From NCBI RefSeq assembly GCF_900102745.1, contig NZ_FMZF01000001.1:186001-250000 (forward strand): 64,000 bases of DNA. The letters are read 5' to 3'. The notes under the pieces are model-generated. The model was not told the origin of the DNA and did no database searches. It saw only the letters and a program-made list of their open reading frames with translations. This stretch comes from Geodermatophilus telluris (GTDB taxonomy: Bacteria > Actinomycetota > Actinomycetes > Mycobacteriales > Geodermatophilaceae). The position numbers and the translations under genes were made by a program. Below, in pieces: positions 1 to 8,906 of the stretch. The stretch's first letter is position 1; every line of letters begins with the position of its first letter.

Positions 1-229
1 CGAGGTCGGAGGCGCGGGCGTAGGCCGGCCAGGTGACCAGGTGCGGCGTCCCGGGCCGGATCTCCTGGTCACAGCCCGGGCAGCGGTAGGGCTTGGTGCT
101 GGCCGCCCCGGTCAGCGACCGGACCACCCAGTCGCCGTCGGCGGCCTCCTCCACCGTCTCGGGTCGACGCGACAGCGGGGGGCGGCCGGCCGGCCGCCCC
201 CCGCTGCTCCGTCGTCCCCGGCGGGGCAC
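1..229 (-). CDS. Partial CDS: small zinc-ribbon protein of actinobacterial type (C-terminus off window)
   Basis: Reading the minus strand from a GTG at 229 gives a basic, Arg-rich leader, then GDWVVRSLTGAASTKPYRC followed by PGCDQEIRPGTPHLVTWP, and the frame stays open to the window edge. A CPGC knuckle after a WVVR..GAA..K.YRC core is typical of small actinobacterial proteins usually annotated only as 'ATP/GTP-binding' or hypothetical; the remaining Cys/His ligands would lie beyond base 1. The start lies one base past the stop of the 3-hydroxyacyl-CoA dehydrogenase gene, so the two are probably co-transcribed. GTG at 154 is an alternative start. No function is known to me. The first ~20 codons contain a perfect 34-bp palindrome. 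Confidence 0.72.
   Translation of the reverse strand, partial: MPRRGRRSSGGRPAGRPPLSRRPETVEEAADGDWVVRSLTGAASTKPYRCPGCDQEIRPGTPHLVTWPAYARASDL
173..206. repeat. Perfect 34-bp GC-rich palindrome
   Basis: Every base from 173 to 206 pairs with its mirror position, giving a 17-bp self-complementary arm with no spacer. It lies 25 bp beyond the stop of the 3-hydroxyacyl-CoA dehydrogenase and inside the 5' codons of the zinc-ribbon gene. It could act as a terminator/attenuator for the upstream gene or as a translation-hindering hairpin for the downstream one. There is no T-tract. Confidence 0.75.
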
Positions 230-230
230 C

Positions 231-2012
231 TCAGTGCCGGGAGTGGTCCCGGAACCCGCGGCCGGTCTTGCGGCCGAGGTACCCGGCGGTGACCAGGTGC
301 TCGAGCAGCGGCGCGGGCGCGAAGCCGGGCTCGCGGAACTCGGTGTAGAGCTCGCGCTCGATCGCCAGCGACACGTCCAGGCCGACGACGTCGAGCAGCT
401 CGAAGGGGCCCATCGGGTAGCCGCAGCCCACCTTCATCGCCGCGTCGATGTCGTCGGCGGTCGCGTAGTGCGCCTCGAGCATCTTCACCGCGTCGTTGAG
501 GTAGGGGAACAGCAGGGCGTTGACGATGAACCCGGCGCGGTCCGAGCACGACACCGCGTGCTTGCCGAGCTGCGCGCAGACGGCGTGCGCGGTGGCCGCG
601 ACGTCGGGCGCGGTGGCGATGGTGCTGACCACCTCGACCAGCTTCATCACCGGCGCCGGGTTGAAGAAGTGCAGGCCGACCACGTCGCCGGGGCGCTCGC
701 TGGCCTTGGCGCACTCGATGACCGGCAGGCTCGACGTCGTCGTCGCGAGGACCGCGCCGGGCTTGGCGATCTCGCCCAGCGCGGCGAACAGCGCCTGCTT
801 GACCGGCAGCGACTCGACGACGGCCTCGATCACCAGGTCGCGGTCGGCGAACTCGTCCAGGGACGTCGTCCCGCGGACCCGGCCCAGCACCTCGTCGCGG
901 CCGGCCTCGTCGAGCCGGCCGCGGGCGACCTGCTTGTCCAGGGAGCGGCGCAGCGCGGTGAGGACCGCCTCGACCTTCTCCGGGGAGCGCGCCTGGAACA
1001 GCGTGTCGAAGCCGCCCTTGGCGACCACCTCGATGATGCCGGTGGCCATGGTCCCCGAGCCGACGACGCCCACCGTGGCGACCGGGCGGGCGCCCTCGGC
1101 GGCGCCGCCGGGGACGGGGGTCTGCTCGTCGGGCACGACCTCGGCGGAGTCGCGGCCGGCGTAGGTGTAGAAGCCGCGGCCGGACTTCCGGCCCAGCAGC
1201 CCCGCCGTCATCATCTGCTTGATGATCGGGCTGGGCGCGTGCAGCCGGTCGCGCGACTGCTTGTACATCGTGTCGAGGATCTCGTAGGCGGTGTCGATGC
1301 CGATGAGGTCCATGAGCGCCAGCGGGCCCATCGGCAGGCCGCAGCCCAGCCGCATGGCCGCGTCGAGGTCCTCGCGGCTGGCGTAGCGGTTCTCGTACAT
1401 GGCCACCGCGTGGTTGAGGTAGCCGAACAGCAGCGCGTTGGCGATGAAGCCGGCCTTGTCGCCGATGGTGACGTCGACCTTGCCCAGCCGGGCGGCCAGC
1501 GCCTCGACGTCCTCGATGACCGACGGCTCGGTGACGACGGTCCGCACCACCTCGACCAGTTTCATGACCGGCGCCGGGTTGAAGAAGTGCATCCCGATGA
1601 CCTTGCTCGGCCGGCCGGTGGCCACCGACAGCTCGGTCACCGACAGGCTGGAGGTGTTGGTCGCGAGGATGGTGTCCGGCGGGCAGATCTTGTCCAGCTG
1701 CGCGAACAGCTCGGTCTTGAGCTCCATCCGCTCGGGGACGGCCTCGACCACGAGCTCGGCCTGCGCCAGGTCCTCGAGCGCCGTGCTGAACCGGATCCGC
1801 CCGAGGATCGCGTCCCGCTCGCCGGCCTCCAGCTTGCCGCGCGCCACCGCGCGCCCGGTGGAGTGCTCGACGTGCGCGCGGCCCCGGGCCAGCGCCTCGT
1901 CGCCGATCTCCACGGCGGTCACCGACAGGCCCGCGCGGGCCAGCACCTCGGCGATGCCGGCACCCATGGTGCCCAGCCCCACCACGCCGACCTCGGTCAG
2001 TTCTCTGGCCAC
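231..2012 (-). CDS. Tandem-domain 3-hydroxyacyl-CoA (3-hydroxybutyryl-CoA) dehydrogenase
   Basis: 593 aa with two complete 3HCDH units in one chain. Each has a Rossmann GxGxMxxGI motif (VGLGTMGAGIAEV near residue 9, VGSGTMATGIIEV near 315) and the active-site stretch HFFNPAPVMKLVEVV. Each ends in a C-terminal helical domain with GCG.PMGP and a GRKxGRGF motif. Single-unit enzymes are about 285 aa, so this is a duplication/fusion, a form common in actinobacteria. It should oxidise L-3-hydroxyacyl-CoA with NAD(P) in beta-oxidation or C4 metabolism; the chain length preferred by each half is unknown. The GTG start at 2012 has a GGAGGG ribosome site about 8 nt upstream. Crotonase and ethylmalonyl-CoA mutase genes lie nearby. 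Confidence 0.9.
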   Translation of the reverse strand: MARELTEVGVVGLGTMGAGIAEVLARAGLSVTAVEIGDEALARGRAHVEHSTGRAVARGKLEAGERDAILGRIRFSTALEDLAQAELVVEAVPERMELKTELFAQLDKICPPDTILATNTSSLSVTELSVATGRPSKVIGMHFFNPAPVMKLVEVVRTVVTEPSVIEDVEALAARLGKVDVTIGDKAGFIANALLFGYLNHAVAMYENRYASREDLDAAMRLGCGLPMGPLALMDLIGIDTAYEILDTMYKQSRDRLHAPSPIIKQMMTAGLLGRKSGRGFYTYAGRDSAEVVPDEQTPVPGGAAEGARPVATVGVVGSGTMATGIIEVVAKGGFDTLFQARSPEKVEAVLTALRRSLDKQVARGRLDEAGRDEVLGRVRGTTSLDEFADRDLVIEAVVESLPVKQALFAALGEIAKPGAVLATTTSSLPVIECAKASERPGDVVGLHFFNPAPVMKLVEVVSTIATAPDVAATAHAVCAQLGKHAVSCSDRAGFIVNALLFPYLNDAVKMLEAHYATADDIDAAMKVGCGYPMGPFELLDVVGLDVSLAIERELYTEFREPGFAPAPLLEHLVTAGYLGRKTGRGFRDHSRH

Positions 2013-2073
2013 GCTGCCATCCCTCCACGACGGATCGTCGGCGACGAGTCTCTCACCACGCCGGCCCCGTCCT

Positions 2074-2757
2074 TCAGAAGAGGCGCTGGGTGGGGTCGTC
2101 GGTCCCCTTGAGGACGGCGTAGTCGACGGTCACGCAGTCGATGCCCCGGTCGTGCGCCAGCACCCGCGCCTGGGGCTTGATCTCCTGGGCGGCGAAGACG
2201 CCCTTGACCGGCGCCAGCAGCGGGTCGCGGTTGAGCAGCTCGAGGTAGCGGGTCAGCTGCTCGACGCCGTCGATCTCGCCGCGCCGCTTGATCTCGACCG
2301 CCACGGTGGCGCCGTCGGCGTCGCGGCAGAGCAGGTCCACCGGGCCGATCGCGGTCGGGTACTCCCGGCGCACCAGCGACCAGCCCGCGCCGAAGGTCTC
2401 CACGTGCAGGGCCAGCAGCCGCTGCAGCTCGGCCTCGACGCCGTCCTTCTGCAGGCCGGGGTCGACGCCGAGCTCGTGGGTGGAGTCGTGCTCGACCGAC
2501 TCGATGGTGATGACCAGCTGCTCACCGGCCTTGTTCGTGACCGTCCAGGTGCCCGCCCGCCCGTCGGGGGTGTCGACCAGCTCGTCCTTGAGCGTGCAGG
2601 GCGGCGTCATCCAGTTCAGCGGCTTGTAGGCGCGGTCGTCGGCGTGCACCGACACCGAGCCGTCGGCCTTGACCAGCAGCAGCCGGTTGGCCATGGGCAG
2701 GTGGGCGGTCAGCCGCCCGATGTAGTCGACCGAGCAGCGGGCGATGACCAGACGCAC
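2074..2757 (-). CDS. nucS: Mismatch-specific endonuclease NucS
   Basis: 227 aa. The N-terminus [20 protein letters not shown], the middle [20 protein letters not shown] and the nuclease core ([20 protein letters not shown], with D..E.K metal ligands) match NucS/EndoMS. NucS is the actinobacterial/archaeal enzyme that cuts both strands at mismatches and substitutes for MutS/MutL. The C-terminus DDPTQRLF resembles the beta-clamp-binding tail. A longer reading from GTG 2784 is possible. I chose GTG 2757 because it restores the family N-terminus and has TACCGT 8 nt upstream, fitting a leaderless transcript. It is divergent from the lipoprotein gene, with 65 bp between them. Confidence 0.93.
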   Translation of the reverse strand: MRLVIARCSVDYIGRLTAHLPMANRLLLVKADGSVSVHADDRAYKPLNWMTPPCTLKDELVDTPDGRAGTWTVTNKAGEQLVITIESVEHDSTHELGVDPGLQKDGVEAELQRLLALHVETFGAGWSLVRREYPTAIGPVDLLCRDADGATVAVEIKRRGEIDGVEQLTRYLELLNRDPLLAPVKGVFAAQEIKPQARVLAHDRGIDCVTVDYAVLKGTDDPTQRLF

Positions 2758-2765
2758 GGGCGCCG

Positions 2766-2771
2766 ACGGTA
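2766..2771 (-). promoter_or_regulatory. -10 element for leaderless nucS
   Basis: On the minus strand TACCGT (TANNNT class) ends 8 nt before GTG 2757. This places the transcription start at or next to the start codon and supports the shorter NucS start. Confidence 0.5.
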
Positions 2772-2822
2772 CCGGTCCGGTCACGACGGGAACCGCCGAG
2801 CCGGGCCGGGCGTCGCAGGACC

Positions 2823-3656
2823 GTGAGGAGGACGCGTCCCGGCCGGGTCCTCGGCGGCGTCCTGCTGCTGGCGCTCACCGCGGCCTGCGCGACGGGCCCG
2901 GGCGACACCGGGACGCCGGCGCCGGAGCCCGCGCCGCTGCCCGCCGGGCTGGTGCTGCAGGTGGCGCACACCGGCGGGTACACCACCCCCGAGGAGCTGG
3001 CCACCCGGTTGCCGGTGGTCACCGTCTACGGCGACGGTCGGGTGCTCACCCCGGGCCCGCAGATCGCGATCTGGCCGGCGCCGGCGCTGCCGAACGTGCA
3101 GGTGCAGCAGGTCGACGCCGGCACGGTCCGTGAGCTGGTCGAGCAGGCGGTGGCCGCGGGCGTGACCGGCAGCGGCGACCTCGGGCAGCCGCCGCTGGCC
3201 GACGCGACGACGACCCGCTTCACGCTGGTCACCGACGAGGGCACCGCCGTCCGGGAGGTCTACGCCCTGGCCGAGACGCCCGACGACACGGTCACCCCCG
3301 AGCAGGCCGGGGCGCGGGGCCGGCTGCGCGACCTGGTCGACGCGCTCACCGGCCTGCCCGCCTCCGGCGAGCCCTACGTGCCGCAGACCGTGGCCGCCGT
3401 CGTGCAGCCGCACACCGGCGGCGACCCCGAGCTGCCGCAGCCCGACGTCGCCTGGCCCGGACCGGCACTGCCCGGCGCCTCGGTCGGCGCCGGACTGACC
3501 TGCGTGAGCGCCACTGGGCAGCAGGCCGCCGACGTGCTCGCCGCGGCCGCGACGGCGAACGCGCTCACCCCCTGGGTGACACCTGACGGCGGCCGCTGGT
3601 CGATCGCCCTCCGCCCCGTGCTGCCGCACGAGTCGGGCTGCACGGACCTGGGCTAG
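2823..3656 (+). CDS. Putative lipoprotein of unknown function
   Basis: 277 aa from a GTG. The N-terminus has an Arg-rich n-region, a hydrophobic stretch and a lipobox-like LTAAC with Cys at residue 22, followed by a Pro/Gly/Thr linker, so it is probably an exported lipid-anchored protein. The mature part has a [12 protein letters not shown] stretch, a repeated [17 protein letters not shown] helix pattern, and two Cys near the C-terminus (TCVS, ESGC) that could form a disulfide. I do not recognise a family. Its TAG overlaps the stop of the convergent crotonase gene within a shared CTAG. Confidence 0.75.
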   Translation: MRRTRPGRVLGGVLLLALTAACATGPGDTGTPAPEPAPLPAGLVLQVAHTGGYTTPEELATRLPVVTVYGDGRVLTPGPQIAIWPAPALPNVQVQQVDAGTVRELVEQAVAAGVTGSGDLGQPPLADATTTRFTLVTDEGTAVREVYALAETPDDTVTPEQAGARGRLRDLVDALTGLPASGEPYVPQTVAAVVQPHTGGDPELPQPDVAWPGPALPGASVGAGLTCVSATGQQAADVLAAAATANALTPWVTPDGGRWSIALRPVLPHESGCTDLG

Positions 3657-4426
3657 TCGGTCCAGACGGGCGCGCGCTTCTCCAGGAAGGAGCGCATGCC
3701 CTCGCGGGCGCCGTCGAGCTGGCTGGTCGCGGCCATGACCTCGACGGCGGTGGTGTAGGCGTCCCGCTCGGGCCGGTCGAGCTGGGCGTACATCGTCTGC
3801 TTGCCGATCGCCTTGCTCGCCCGCGAGCCCCGGATCGCCCGGCCCAGGAGGTCGTCGACGGCGGCGTCGAGCTCGTCGTCGGGGACCACCCGGTTGACCA
3901 GGCCCCAGTCCAGCGCGGTGCGCGCGTCGATGACGTCGCCGGTGAGCGCCAGCTCCATCGCGCGCTTGCGGCCCACGTTGCGCGCGACGGCGACCATCGG
4001 CGTGTGGCAGAACCAGCCGCCCTTGCCGCCGGGCGCGGCGAACCCGGCCGACTCCGCGGCGACGGCGAGGTCGCAGGACGCGACGAGCTGGCAGCCGGCG
4101 GCGGTGGCCAGCGCGTGCACCCGGGCCAGCACCACCTGCGGCACCGACTGGATCGCCTCCATGAGCTCGGTGCACAGCGCCAGCAGGCTGCGCACCTCCG
4201 GCAGCGGCCGGTCGACGACGTCGGCGAAGTCGTGGCCGGCGCTGAACACCGGCCCCTCGGCGGCGAGCACGATGCCCGCGGCGTCCGAGCGGCCGACCTC
4301 GGTCACGGCCTCGAGCAGCTGGCCCAGGTGCTCCCGGGACAGCGCGTTGCGCCGGGCGGGCCGGCACAGGGTGATGCGGACGACGTCGCCGTCGCGCTCG
4401 ACGCGCGGCGCTCCCTCGGCACTCAT
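3653..4426 (-). CDS. Enoyl-CoA hydratase/isomerase (crotonase) family protein
   Basis: 257 aa from ATG 4426, a typical crotonase length. Family features: RITLCRPARRNALSREHL at the N-terminus, AEGPVFSAGHDFADV (first oxyanion-hole loop) and the helix GCQLVASCDLAVAAE. The second loop reads GFAAPGGKGGWFCHTP, followed by the C-terminal LGRAIRGSRASKAIGK region. The usual hydratase Glu pair is not clearly present (GGKGGWF replaces a typical G..E.G..P), so the exact reaction, hydratase, isomerase or other, is open. It may work with the nearby dehydrogenase on CoA thioesters. The reading frame extends upstream, but ATG 4426 fits the fold boundary. Confidence 0.85.
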   Translation of the reverse strand: MSAEGAPRVERDGDVVRITLCRPARRNALSREHLGQLLEAVTEVGRSDAAGIVLAAEGPVFSAGHDFADVVDRPLPEVRSLLALCTELMEAIQSVPQVVLARVHALATAAGCQLVASCDLAVAAESAGFAAPGGKGGWFCHTPMVAVARNVGRKRAMELALTGDVIDARTALDWGLVNRVVPDDELDAAVDDLLGRAIRGSRASKAIGKQTMYAQLDRPERDAYTTAVEVMAATSQLDGAREGMRSFLEKRAPVWTD

Positions 4427-4477
4427 GTGGCCGACCTCACCACGCCCCCCACCCGTCCGGCAACGCACGCTGGGGAC

Positions 4478-5200
4478 GTGCAGCCCGAGGACGTCACCGA
4501 CACCGCCCCCCGCGCCGCCGGCCGGACGCTGTTCAGCCAGGGCTGGCGCGACGTCGCCTTCCTGCACTGGGCCGTCGACCCCGCGCTGGTCGCGCCGCTG
4601 CTGCCGCCGGGGACCTCCCCGGACGTGCACGACGGCCGCAGCTGGGTGGGGCTGGTGCCCTTCCGGATGCGCCGCATCGGGGTGCTGGGCTCCCCCGGCC
4701 TGCCCTGGGTCGGGTCGTTCCTGGAGACCAACGTGCGGCTGTACTCGGTGGACGCCCGCGGCCGCCGCGGCGTGGTCTTCCGGTCGCTGGACGCCGACCG
4801 GCTGCTGCCCGTCCTGGTCGCCCGCGCGGCCGGCCTGCCCTACCTGTGGTCGCGCATGCGGTTCGCCCGCGACGGCGACCGGCTGGTCTACACCTCCCGC
4901 CGGCGCTGGCCGGGTCCCCGGGGCGCCGGCGGCCGGGTCGAGGTGCGGGTGGGCCCGCCGCTGGCCGACCCCGACCCGCTGGAGCGGTTCCTCACCGGCC
5001 GCTGGGGTCTGCACGAGACCGTCCTCGGCCGCACGTACTACTGGCCTAACGAGCACCCGGCCTGGCCGCTGCACCGCGCCGAGCTCCTGACCTGGGACGG
5101 CGACCTGCTCGCCGCGGCCGGGCTGCCCGGGGTCGGCGGCCCGCCCGACAGCGTGCTGTTCTCCCCGGGCGTCGACGTCCGCTTCGGCCCGCCCGCCTGA
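4478..5200 (+). CDS. DUF2071 (YqjF-like) protein
   Basis: 240 aa from GTG 4478. It has the family pattern: an LFSQGWRDVAFLHWAVDP opening, LPPGTSPDVHDGRSWVGLV, PFRMRRIGVLG, then FLETNVRLYSVDARGRRGVVF and a C-terminal LYSPGVDVR-like ending (LFSPGVDVRFG). DUF2071 proteins adopt an acetoacetate-decarboxylase-like barrel; no activity is established for this clade. The gene is divergent from the crotonase gene with 51 bp between starts. A longer open frame runs upstream through the crotonase antisense and is not coding. GGGGA lies close to the GTG as a ribosome site. Confidence 0.85.
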   Translation: MQPEDVTDTAPRAAGRTLFSQGWRDVAFLHWAVDPALVAPLLPPGTSPDVHDGRSWVGLVPFRMRRIGVLGSPGLPWVGSFLETNVRLYSVDARGRRGVVFRSLDADRLLPVLVARAAGLPYLWSRMRFARDGDRLVYTSRRRWPGPRGAGGRVEVRVGPPLADPDPLERFLTGRWGLHETVLGRTYYWPNEHPAWPLHRAELLTWDGDLLAAAGLPGVGGPPDSVLFSPGVDVRFGPPA

Positions 5201-5259
5201 CGCACGGCGACGTTCCGCAACCCCTTGGGTACCGCCGCCGCAGCCGGGAGGATGCCCGG

Positions 5260-6450
5260 GTGACCGCAGCCCCGGCGACCCGGCCCACCACCACCGAGGA
5301 CGGCGACTGGGTGCACCGGCTGCTCGACCTCGCCCGCGACCGGCTGGGGATGGACATCGCCTGGCTGTCGGTGTTCACCGAGGACCGCCAGCAGCTCACC
5401 CGGGCCACCGGCGACCTCGCGTCGATGCACGTCGCGGAGGGCATGTCGCTGCCGCTGGAGGAGTCCTTCTGCGTGCGGGTGCTCTCCGGGCAGCTGCCTC
5501 CGTTGATCACCGCGGCCGACCGCAACCCGGCCACCCGCGACCTGCCGGTCACCCGGCAGCTGGGGATCGGCTCCTACGTCGGCGCTCCGGTGCGCGCCTC
5601 CGACCGCCGCCCGGTCGGCATGCTCTGCTGCCTGAGCCGCGAGCCGGGCGAGCAGCTCGACGGGTCGGCCGTGCGCACGGTCGAGATGCTCGCCGAGCTG
5701 CTCGGTGACCACCTCGCCGCCGAGCAGCTGGCCGAGAGCGAGCTCGCCGCCCGGCGCACCCGCGTCCTGGACGTCCTGCACCGGCGGACGGTGACCACCG
5801 CCCTCCAGCCGGTGGTGGACATGCGCACCGGCGAGGTCGTGGGCCACGAGGCGCTGTCCCGCTTCCCCGGGCGGGAGCAGGGCCCCGCGACCCTGTTCTC
5901 CGACGCGGCGGCCGTCGGCCTCGGCGTGGAGCTGGAGATCCTGGCGGTGCGCACGGCGCTGGAGACGGCGGCCCGGCTGCCCCGCGGCCTGCCGCTGGCG
6001 GTCAACCTCTCCCCACAGGCGCTGCTGACCCCCGAGGTCGGCGAGCTGCTGGTGCGGGCCGCCGCCGGCACCAGGCTGACGGTCGAGGTCACCGAGCACA
6101 GCCCGATCGAGGACTACGCGGCCGTGCTAACCGCGCTCGAGCCGCTGCGCCGGGCCGGCATCGGGCTGGGCGTGGACGACGCGGGCGCCGGCTACGCCAG
6201 CCTGCGGCACATCCTGCGACTGCGCCCGGACACCATCAAGCTGGACATCGCGCTGGTCAGCCGGGTCGACGCCGACCCCGCCCGCCAGGCGATGACCGCC
6301 GCGCTGGTCGCCTTCTCCGGCGAGACCGGCGCCGCGCTCGTCGCCGAGGGCGTGGAGACCCCGGGCGAGCGCGACGCGCTGCTCGCCCGCGGCGTCCGGC
6401 TCGGCCAGGGTCACCTCTTCGGCCGGCCGGCGGTGCCACCCGCCGGGTGA
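5260..6450 (+). CDS. GAF-EAL cyclic-di-GMP phosphodiesterase
   Basis: 396 aa, starting at GTG with GGGAGG upstream. Residues about 15-160 form a GAF sensor (WLSVFTEDRQQ, ESFCVRVL, YVGAPVRASDRRPVGMLCCL). Residues about 175-395 form an EAL domain. The catalytic set is present: GHEALSRF (EAL signature), NLSPQALL, VEVTEHS, VDDAGAGYASL, TIKLDIALV and AEGVET. It should therefore hydrolyse c-di-GMP to pGpG in the cytosol, controlled by the GAF ligand. There is no GGDEF domain and no membrane segment. It ends four bases before the convergent ethylmalonyl-CoA mutase gene. Confidence 0.9.
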   Translation: MTAAPATRPTTTEDGDWVHRLLDLARDRLGMDIAWLSVFTEDRQQLTRATGDLASMHVAEGMSLPLEESFCVRVLSGQLPPLITAADRNPATRDLPVTRQLGIGSYVGAPVRASDRRPVGMLCCLSREPGEQLDGSAVRTVEMLAELLGDHLAAEQLAESELAARRTRVLDVLHRRTVTTALQPVVDMRTGEVVGHEALSRFPGREQGPATLFSDAAAVGLGVELEILAVRTALETAARLPRGLPLAVNLSPQALLTPEVGELLVRAAAGTRLTVEVTEHSPIEDYAAVLTALEPLRRAGIGLGVDDAGAGYASLRHILRLRPDTIKLDIALVSRVDADPARQAMTAALVAFSGETGAALVAEGVETPGERDALLARGVRLGQGHLFGRPAVPPAG

Positions 6451-6454
6451 GGCC

Positions 6455-8473
6455 TCAGGCCGGCGCCGGCACCCGCTCGTCGAGGCCGTGCGCCGCACGG
6501 ACCACGTCGACGACCTGGCCCATGATGTCGGTGAGCCCGAAGTCCTTGGGCGTGAAGACCCGGGCCACGCCCTGCTCGCGCAGCCGCCGGGCGTCGCTGT
6601 CGGGGATGATCCCGCCGACGACGACCGGGACGTCGTGGAGGCCGGCCTCCCGCAGCCCGCGCAGCACCGCCGGGACCACCTGCAGGTGCGAGCCGGACAG
6701 CACCGACAGCCCGACGACGTGCACGTCCTCCTCCACCGCGGCCGACACGATCTGCGCGGGCGTGAGCCGGATGCCCTGGTAGACCACCTCGAAGCCGGCG
6801 TCCCGGGCGCGGACGGCGATCTGCTCGGCGCCGTTGGAGTGCCCGTCGAGGCCGGGCTTGCCCACCAGGAAGCGCAGCCGCCCGCCGAGCTCCTCGCCGG
6901 TGGCGCGCACCCGCTCGCGCACCCGCACGAGCGTCTCGTCGGCCTCGCCGCCGCCGGTGGCCGCGGCCACGCCGGTGGGCGCCCGGTACTCACCGAACAC
7001 CTCGCGCAGCGCGCCGGCCCACTCCCCCGTCGTCACGCCCGCGCGGGCGCACTCGAGGGTGGCGGCCACGAGGTTCTCGTCGGTGCCGGCGACCTCGCGC
7101 AGCCGGGCGAGCGCGCGCCGCACCGCCTCGGCGTCCCGCCCGGCGCGCCACGCCCGCACCGCCTCCTGCGCCGCGGACTCCACGGCGGGGTCCACCGCCT
7201 GGACGGCGGCGTCGAGGTCGGCCAGCAGCGGGTTGGGCTCGGTGCCCTCGAACCGGTTGACGCCGACGACGACGTCCTCGCCGCTCTCCATCCGGCGGCG
7301 GCGCTCGGCCAGCGAGGCGACCAGCCGGCCCTTCATGTAGCCGGACTCGACGGCGGCCACCGCGCCGCCCATCCCCTGCACGCGGGCGATCTCGGCGCGG
7401 GCGCCCTCCACCAGCTCGGCGACCTTGCGCTCGACGACCACCGAGCCGGTGAACAGGTCGTCGTACTCGAGCAGGTCGGTCTCGTAGGCGAGCACCTGCT
7501 GCAGCCGCAGCGACCACTGCTGGTCCCAGGGGCGGGGCAGGCCGAGCGCCTCGTTCCAGGCCGGCAGCTGCACCGCGCGGGCGCGGGCGTCCTTGGACAG
7601 CGTCACCGCGAGCATCTCCAGCACGATCCGCTGGACGTTGTTCTCCGGCTGCGCCTCGGTCAGGCCCAGGGAGTTGACCTGCACCCCGTAGCGGAAGCGC
7701 CGGTGCTTCGGGTCGCGCACGCCGTAGCGCTCCTCGGTCAGCTCGTCCCAGAGCCGGGTGAAGGCGCGCATCTTGCACATCTCCTCGACGAAGCGGACGC
7801 CCGCGTTGACGAAGAAGGAGATGCGCGCGACCACCTCGCCGAAGCGCTCCGGCGGCACCTGGCCGGAGTCGCGCACCGAGTCCAGCACGGCGATCGCGGT
7901 GCTCATCGCGTAGGCGATCTCCTGCACCGGCGTCGCCCCGGCCTCCTGCAGGTGGTAGCTGCAGATGTTGATCGGGTTCCACTTCGGCATCGCCGTGACG
8001 GTGTAGGCCACCATGTCGGTGATCAGGCGCATCGAGGGCCCCGGCGGGAACACGTAGGTCCCCCGCGACAGGTACTCCTTGATGATGTCGTTCTGCGTCG
8101 TCCCGGCCAGCGCGGCGACGTCGTGGCCCTGCTCCTCGGCGACCACCTGGTAGAGCGCGAGCAGCCACATCGCGGTGGCGTTGATCGTCATCGACGTGTT
8201 CATCCCGTCGAGCGGGATGCCGTCGAAGAGCGCGCGCACGTCACCGACGTGCGCCACCGGCACACCGACCTTGCCCACCTCACCGACGGCGAGCTCGTCG
8301 TCGGGGTCGTAGCCGGTCTGCGTGGGCAGGTCGAAGGCCACCGACAGGCCGGTCTGCCCCTTCGCCAGGTTGCGGCGGTAGAGCGCGTTGGACTCCGCCG
8401 GCGACGAGTGGCCGGCGTAGGTGCGCATGACCCAGGGGCGGTCGCGGTCCTTCGGCGGCGGAGGGGACGGCAT
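6455..8473 (-). CDS. ecm: Ethylmalonyl-CoA mutase, AdoCbl-dependent (MeaA-type)
   Basis: 672 aa. Substrate barrel about 1-500, with RTYAGHSSPAESNALYRRNL, GLSVAFDLPTQTGYD and GMNTSMTINATAMWLLALY. B12-binding domain about 525-660, with the base-off signature DGHSNG in KPGLDGHSNGAEQIA, then LSVLSGSH and VVVGGIIPD. The FDLPTQTGYD and GEVGKVGVP signatures fit the Ecm/MeaA clade rather than methylmalonyl-CoA mutase. The reaction is (2R)-ethylmalonyl-CoA to methylsuccinyl-CoA, a step of the ethylmalonyl-CoA pathway for C2 assimilation. ATG 8473 was chosen over an upstream ATG because TACACT lies 8 nt before it. No crotonyl-CoA carboxylase/reductase is in the window. Confidence 0.88.
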   Translation of the reverse strand: MPSPPPPKDRDRPWVMRTYAGHSSPAESNALYRRNLAKGQTGLSVAFDLPTQTGYDPDDELAVGEVGKVGVPVAHVGDVRALFDGIPLDGMNTSMTINATAMWLLALYQVVAEEQGHDVAALAGTTQNDIIKEYLSRGTYVFPPGPSMRLITDMVAYTVTAMPKWNPINICSYHLQEAGATPVQEIAYAMSTAIAVLDSVRDSGQVPPERFGEVVARISFFVNAGVRFVEEMCKMRAFTRLWDELTEERYGVRDPKHRRFRYGVQVNSLGLTEAQPENNVQRIVLEMLAVTLSKDARARAVQLPAWNEALGLPRPWDQQWSLRLQQVLAYETDLLEYDDLFTGSVVVERKVAELVEGARAEIARVQGMGGAVAAVESGYMKGRLVASLAERRRRMESGEDVVVGVNRFEGTEPNPLLADLDAAVQAVDPAVESAAQEAVRAWRAGRDAEAVRRALARLREVAGTDENLVAATLECARAGVTTGEWAGALREVFGEYRAPTGVAAATGGGEADETLVRVRERVRATGEELGGRLRFLVGKPGLDGHSNGAEQIAVRARDAGFEVVYQGIRLTPAQIVSAAVEEDVHVVGLSVLSGSHLQVVPAVLRGLREAGLHDVPVVVGGIIPDSDARRLREQGVARVFTPKDFGLTDIMGQVVDVVRAAHGLDERVPAPA

Positions 8474-8481
8474 GCCCGCGG

Positions 8482-8487
8482 AGTGTA
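8482..8487 (-). promoter_or_regulatory. -10 element for leaderless ecm
   Basis: TACACT on the minus strand, 8 nt before ATG 8473, in the TANNNT class that recurs before many starts in this window. Confidence 0.4.
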
Positions 8488-8576
8488 GGGCCCGGCTACC
8501 CGCCAGTAGCACCCCCGTCGAGGGGACGTCGGCGGTGGCACACTGGATCGTGCACTGCCGGCCCGGGAGGAGTCAG

Positions 8577-8906
8577 ATGCTGCAGCCGGGGAGCCTCAGC
8601 TACATCGCCGGACCCGTGGTCGCGGTCGTGGTGATGGTGCTGCTGGCCCTCTTCATGCGCTGGGCCTTCGGCACCGGCCGGTCCGGCAGCACGCGACGCC
8701 GTCCGGTGCCGTCCGACGACGGCCTGCTCACCCGGGTGGCCACCCTCTCCCGCCGGGAGTCGGCGCTGGCCTTCCGCGCGGTCCTGTCCGACGCCGGGAT
8801 CCGCTCCACCGTCCGCTGCCCCTCGCCGCACCGCGCCGACGTGCTGGTGTTCCCCGAGGACGCCGCCCGCGCCCGCGAGATCGCCGCCTCGTTCCCGGCG
8901 GCCTGA
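8577..8906 (+). CDS. Small single-pass membrane protein, hypothetical
   Basis: 109 aa. One N-terminal transmembrane helix (residues about 8-27, IAGPVVAVVVMVLLALFMRW) is followed by a basic linker and a soluble domain. That domain (RESALAFRAVLSDAGIRSTV.. VLVFPEDAARAREI) looks like the small DUF2007-type alpha/beta fold found in putative signal-transducing proteins. A GGGAGG ribosome site lies about 6 nt before ATG 8577. Its TGA abuts the TAG of the convergent murA with no spacer. Function unknown; the DUF2007 resemblance is by eye only. Confidence 0.72.
   Translation: MLQPGSLSYIAGPVVAVVVMVLLALFMRWAFGTGRSGSTRRRPVPSDDGLLTRVATLSRRESALAFRAVLSDAGIRSTVRCPSPHRADVLVFPEDAARAREIAASFPAA

Noticed and set aside
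2757..2784. NucS start at GTG 2784
   Set aside because: It would add nine non-conserved residues and place the TACCGT -10 inside the coding region; GTG 2757 fits both the family and the promoter.
3653..5074. 473-aa crotonase fusion
   Set aside because: Residues before ATG 4426 are antisense of the DUF2071 gene and show no domain.
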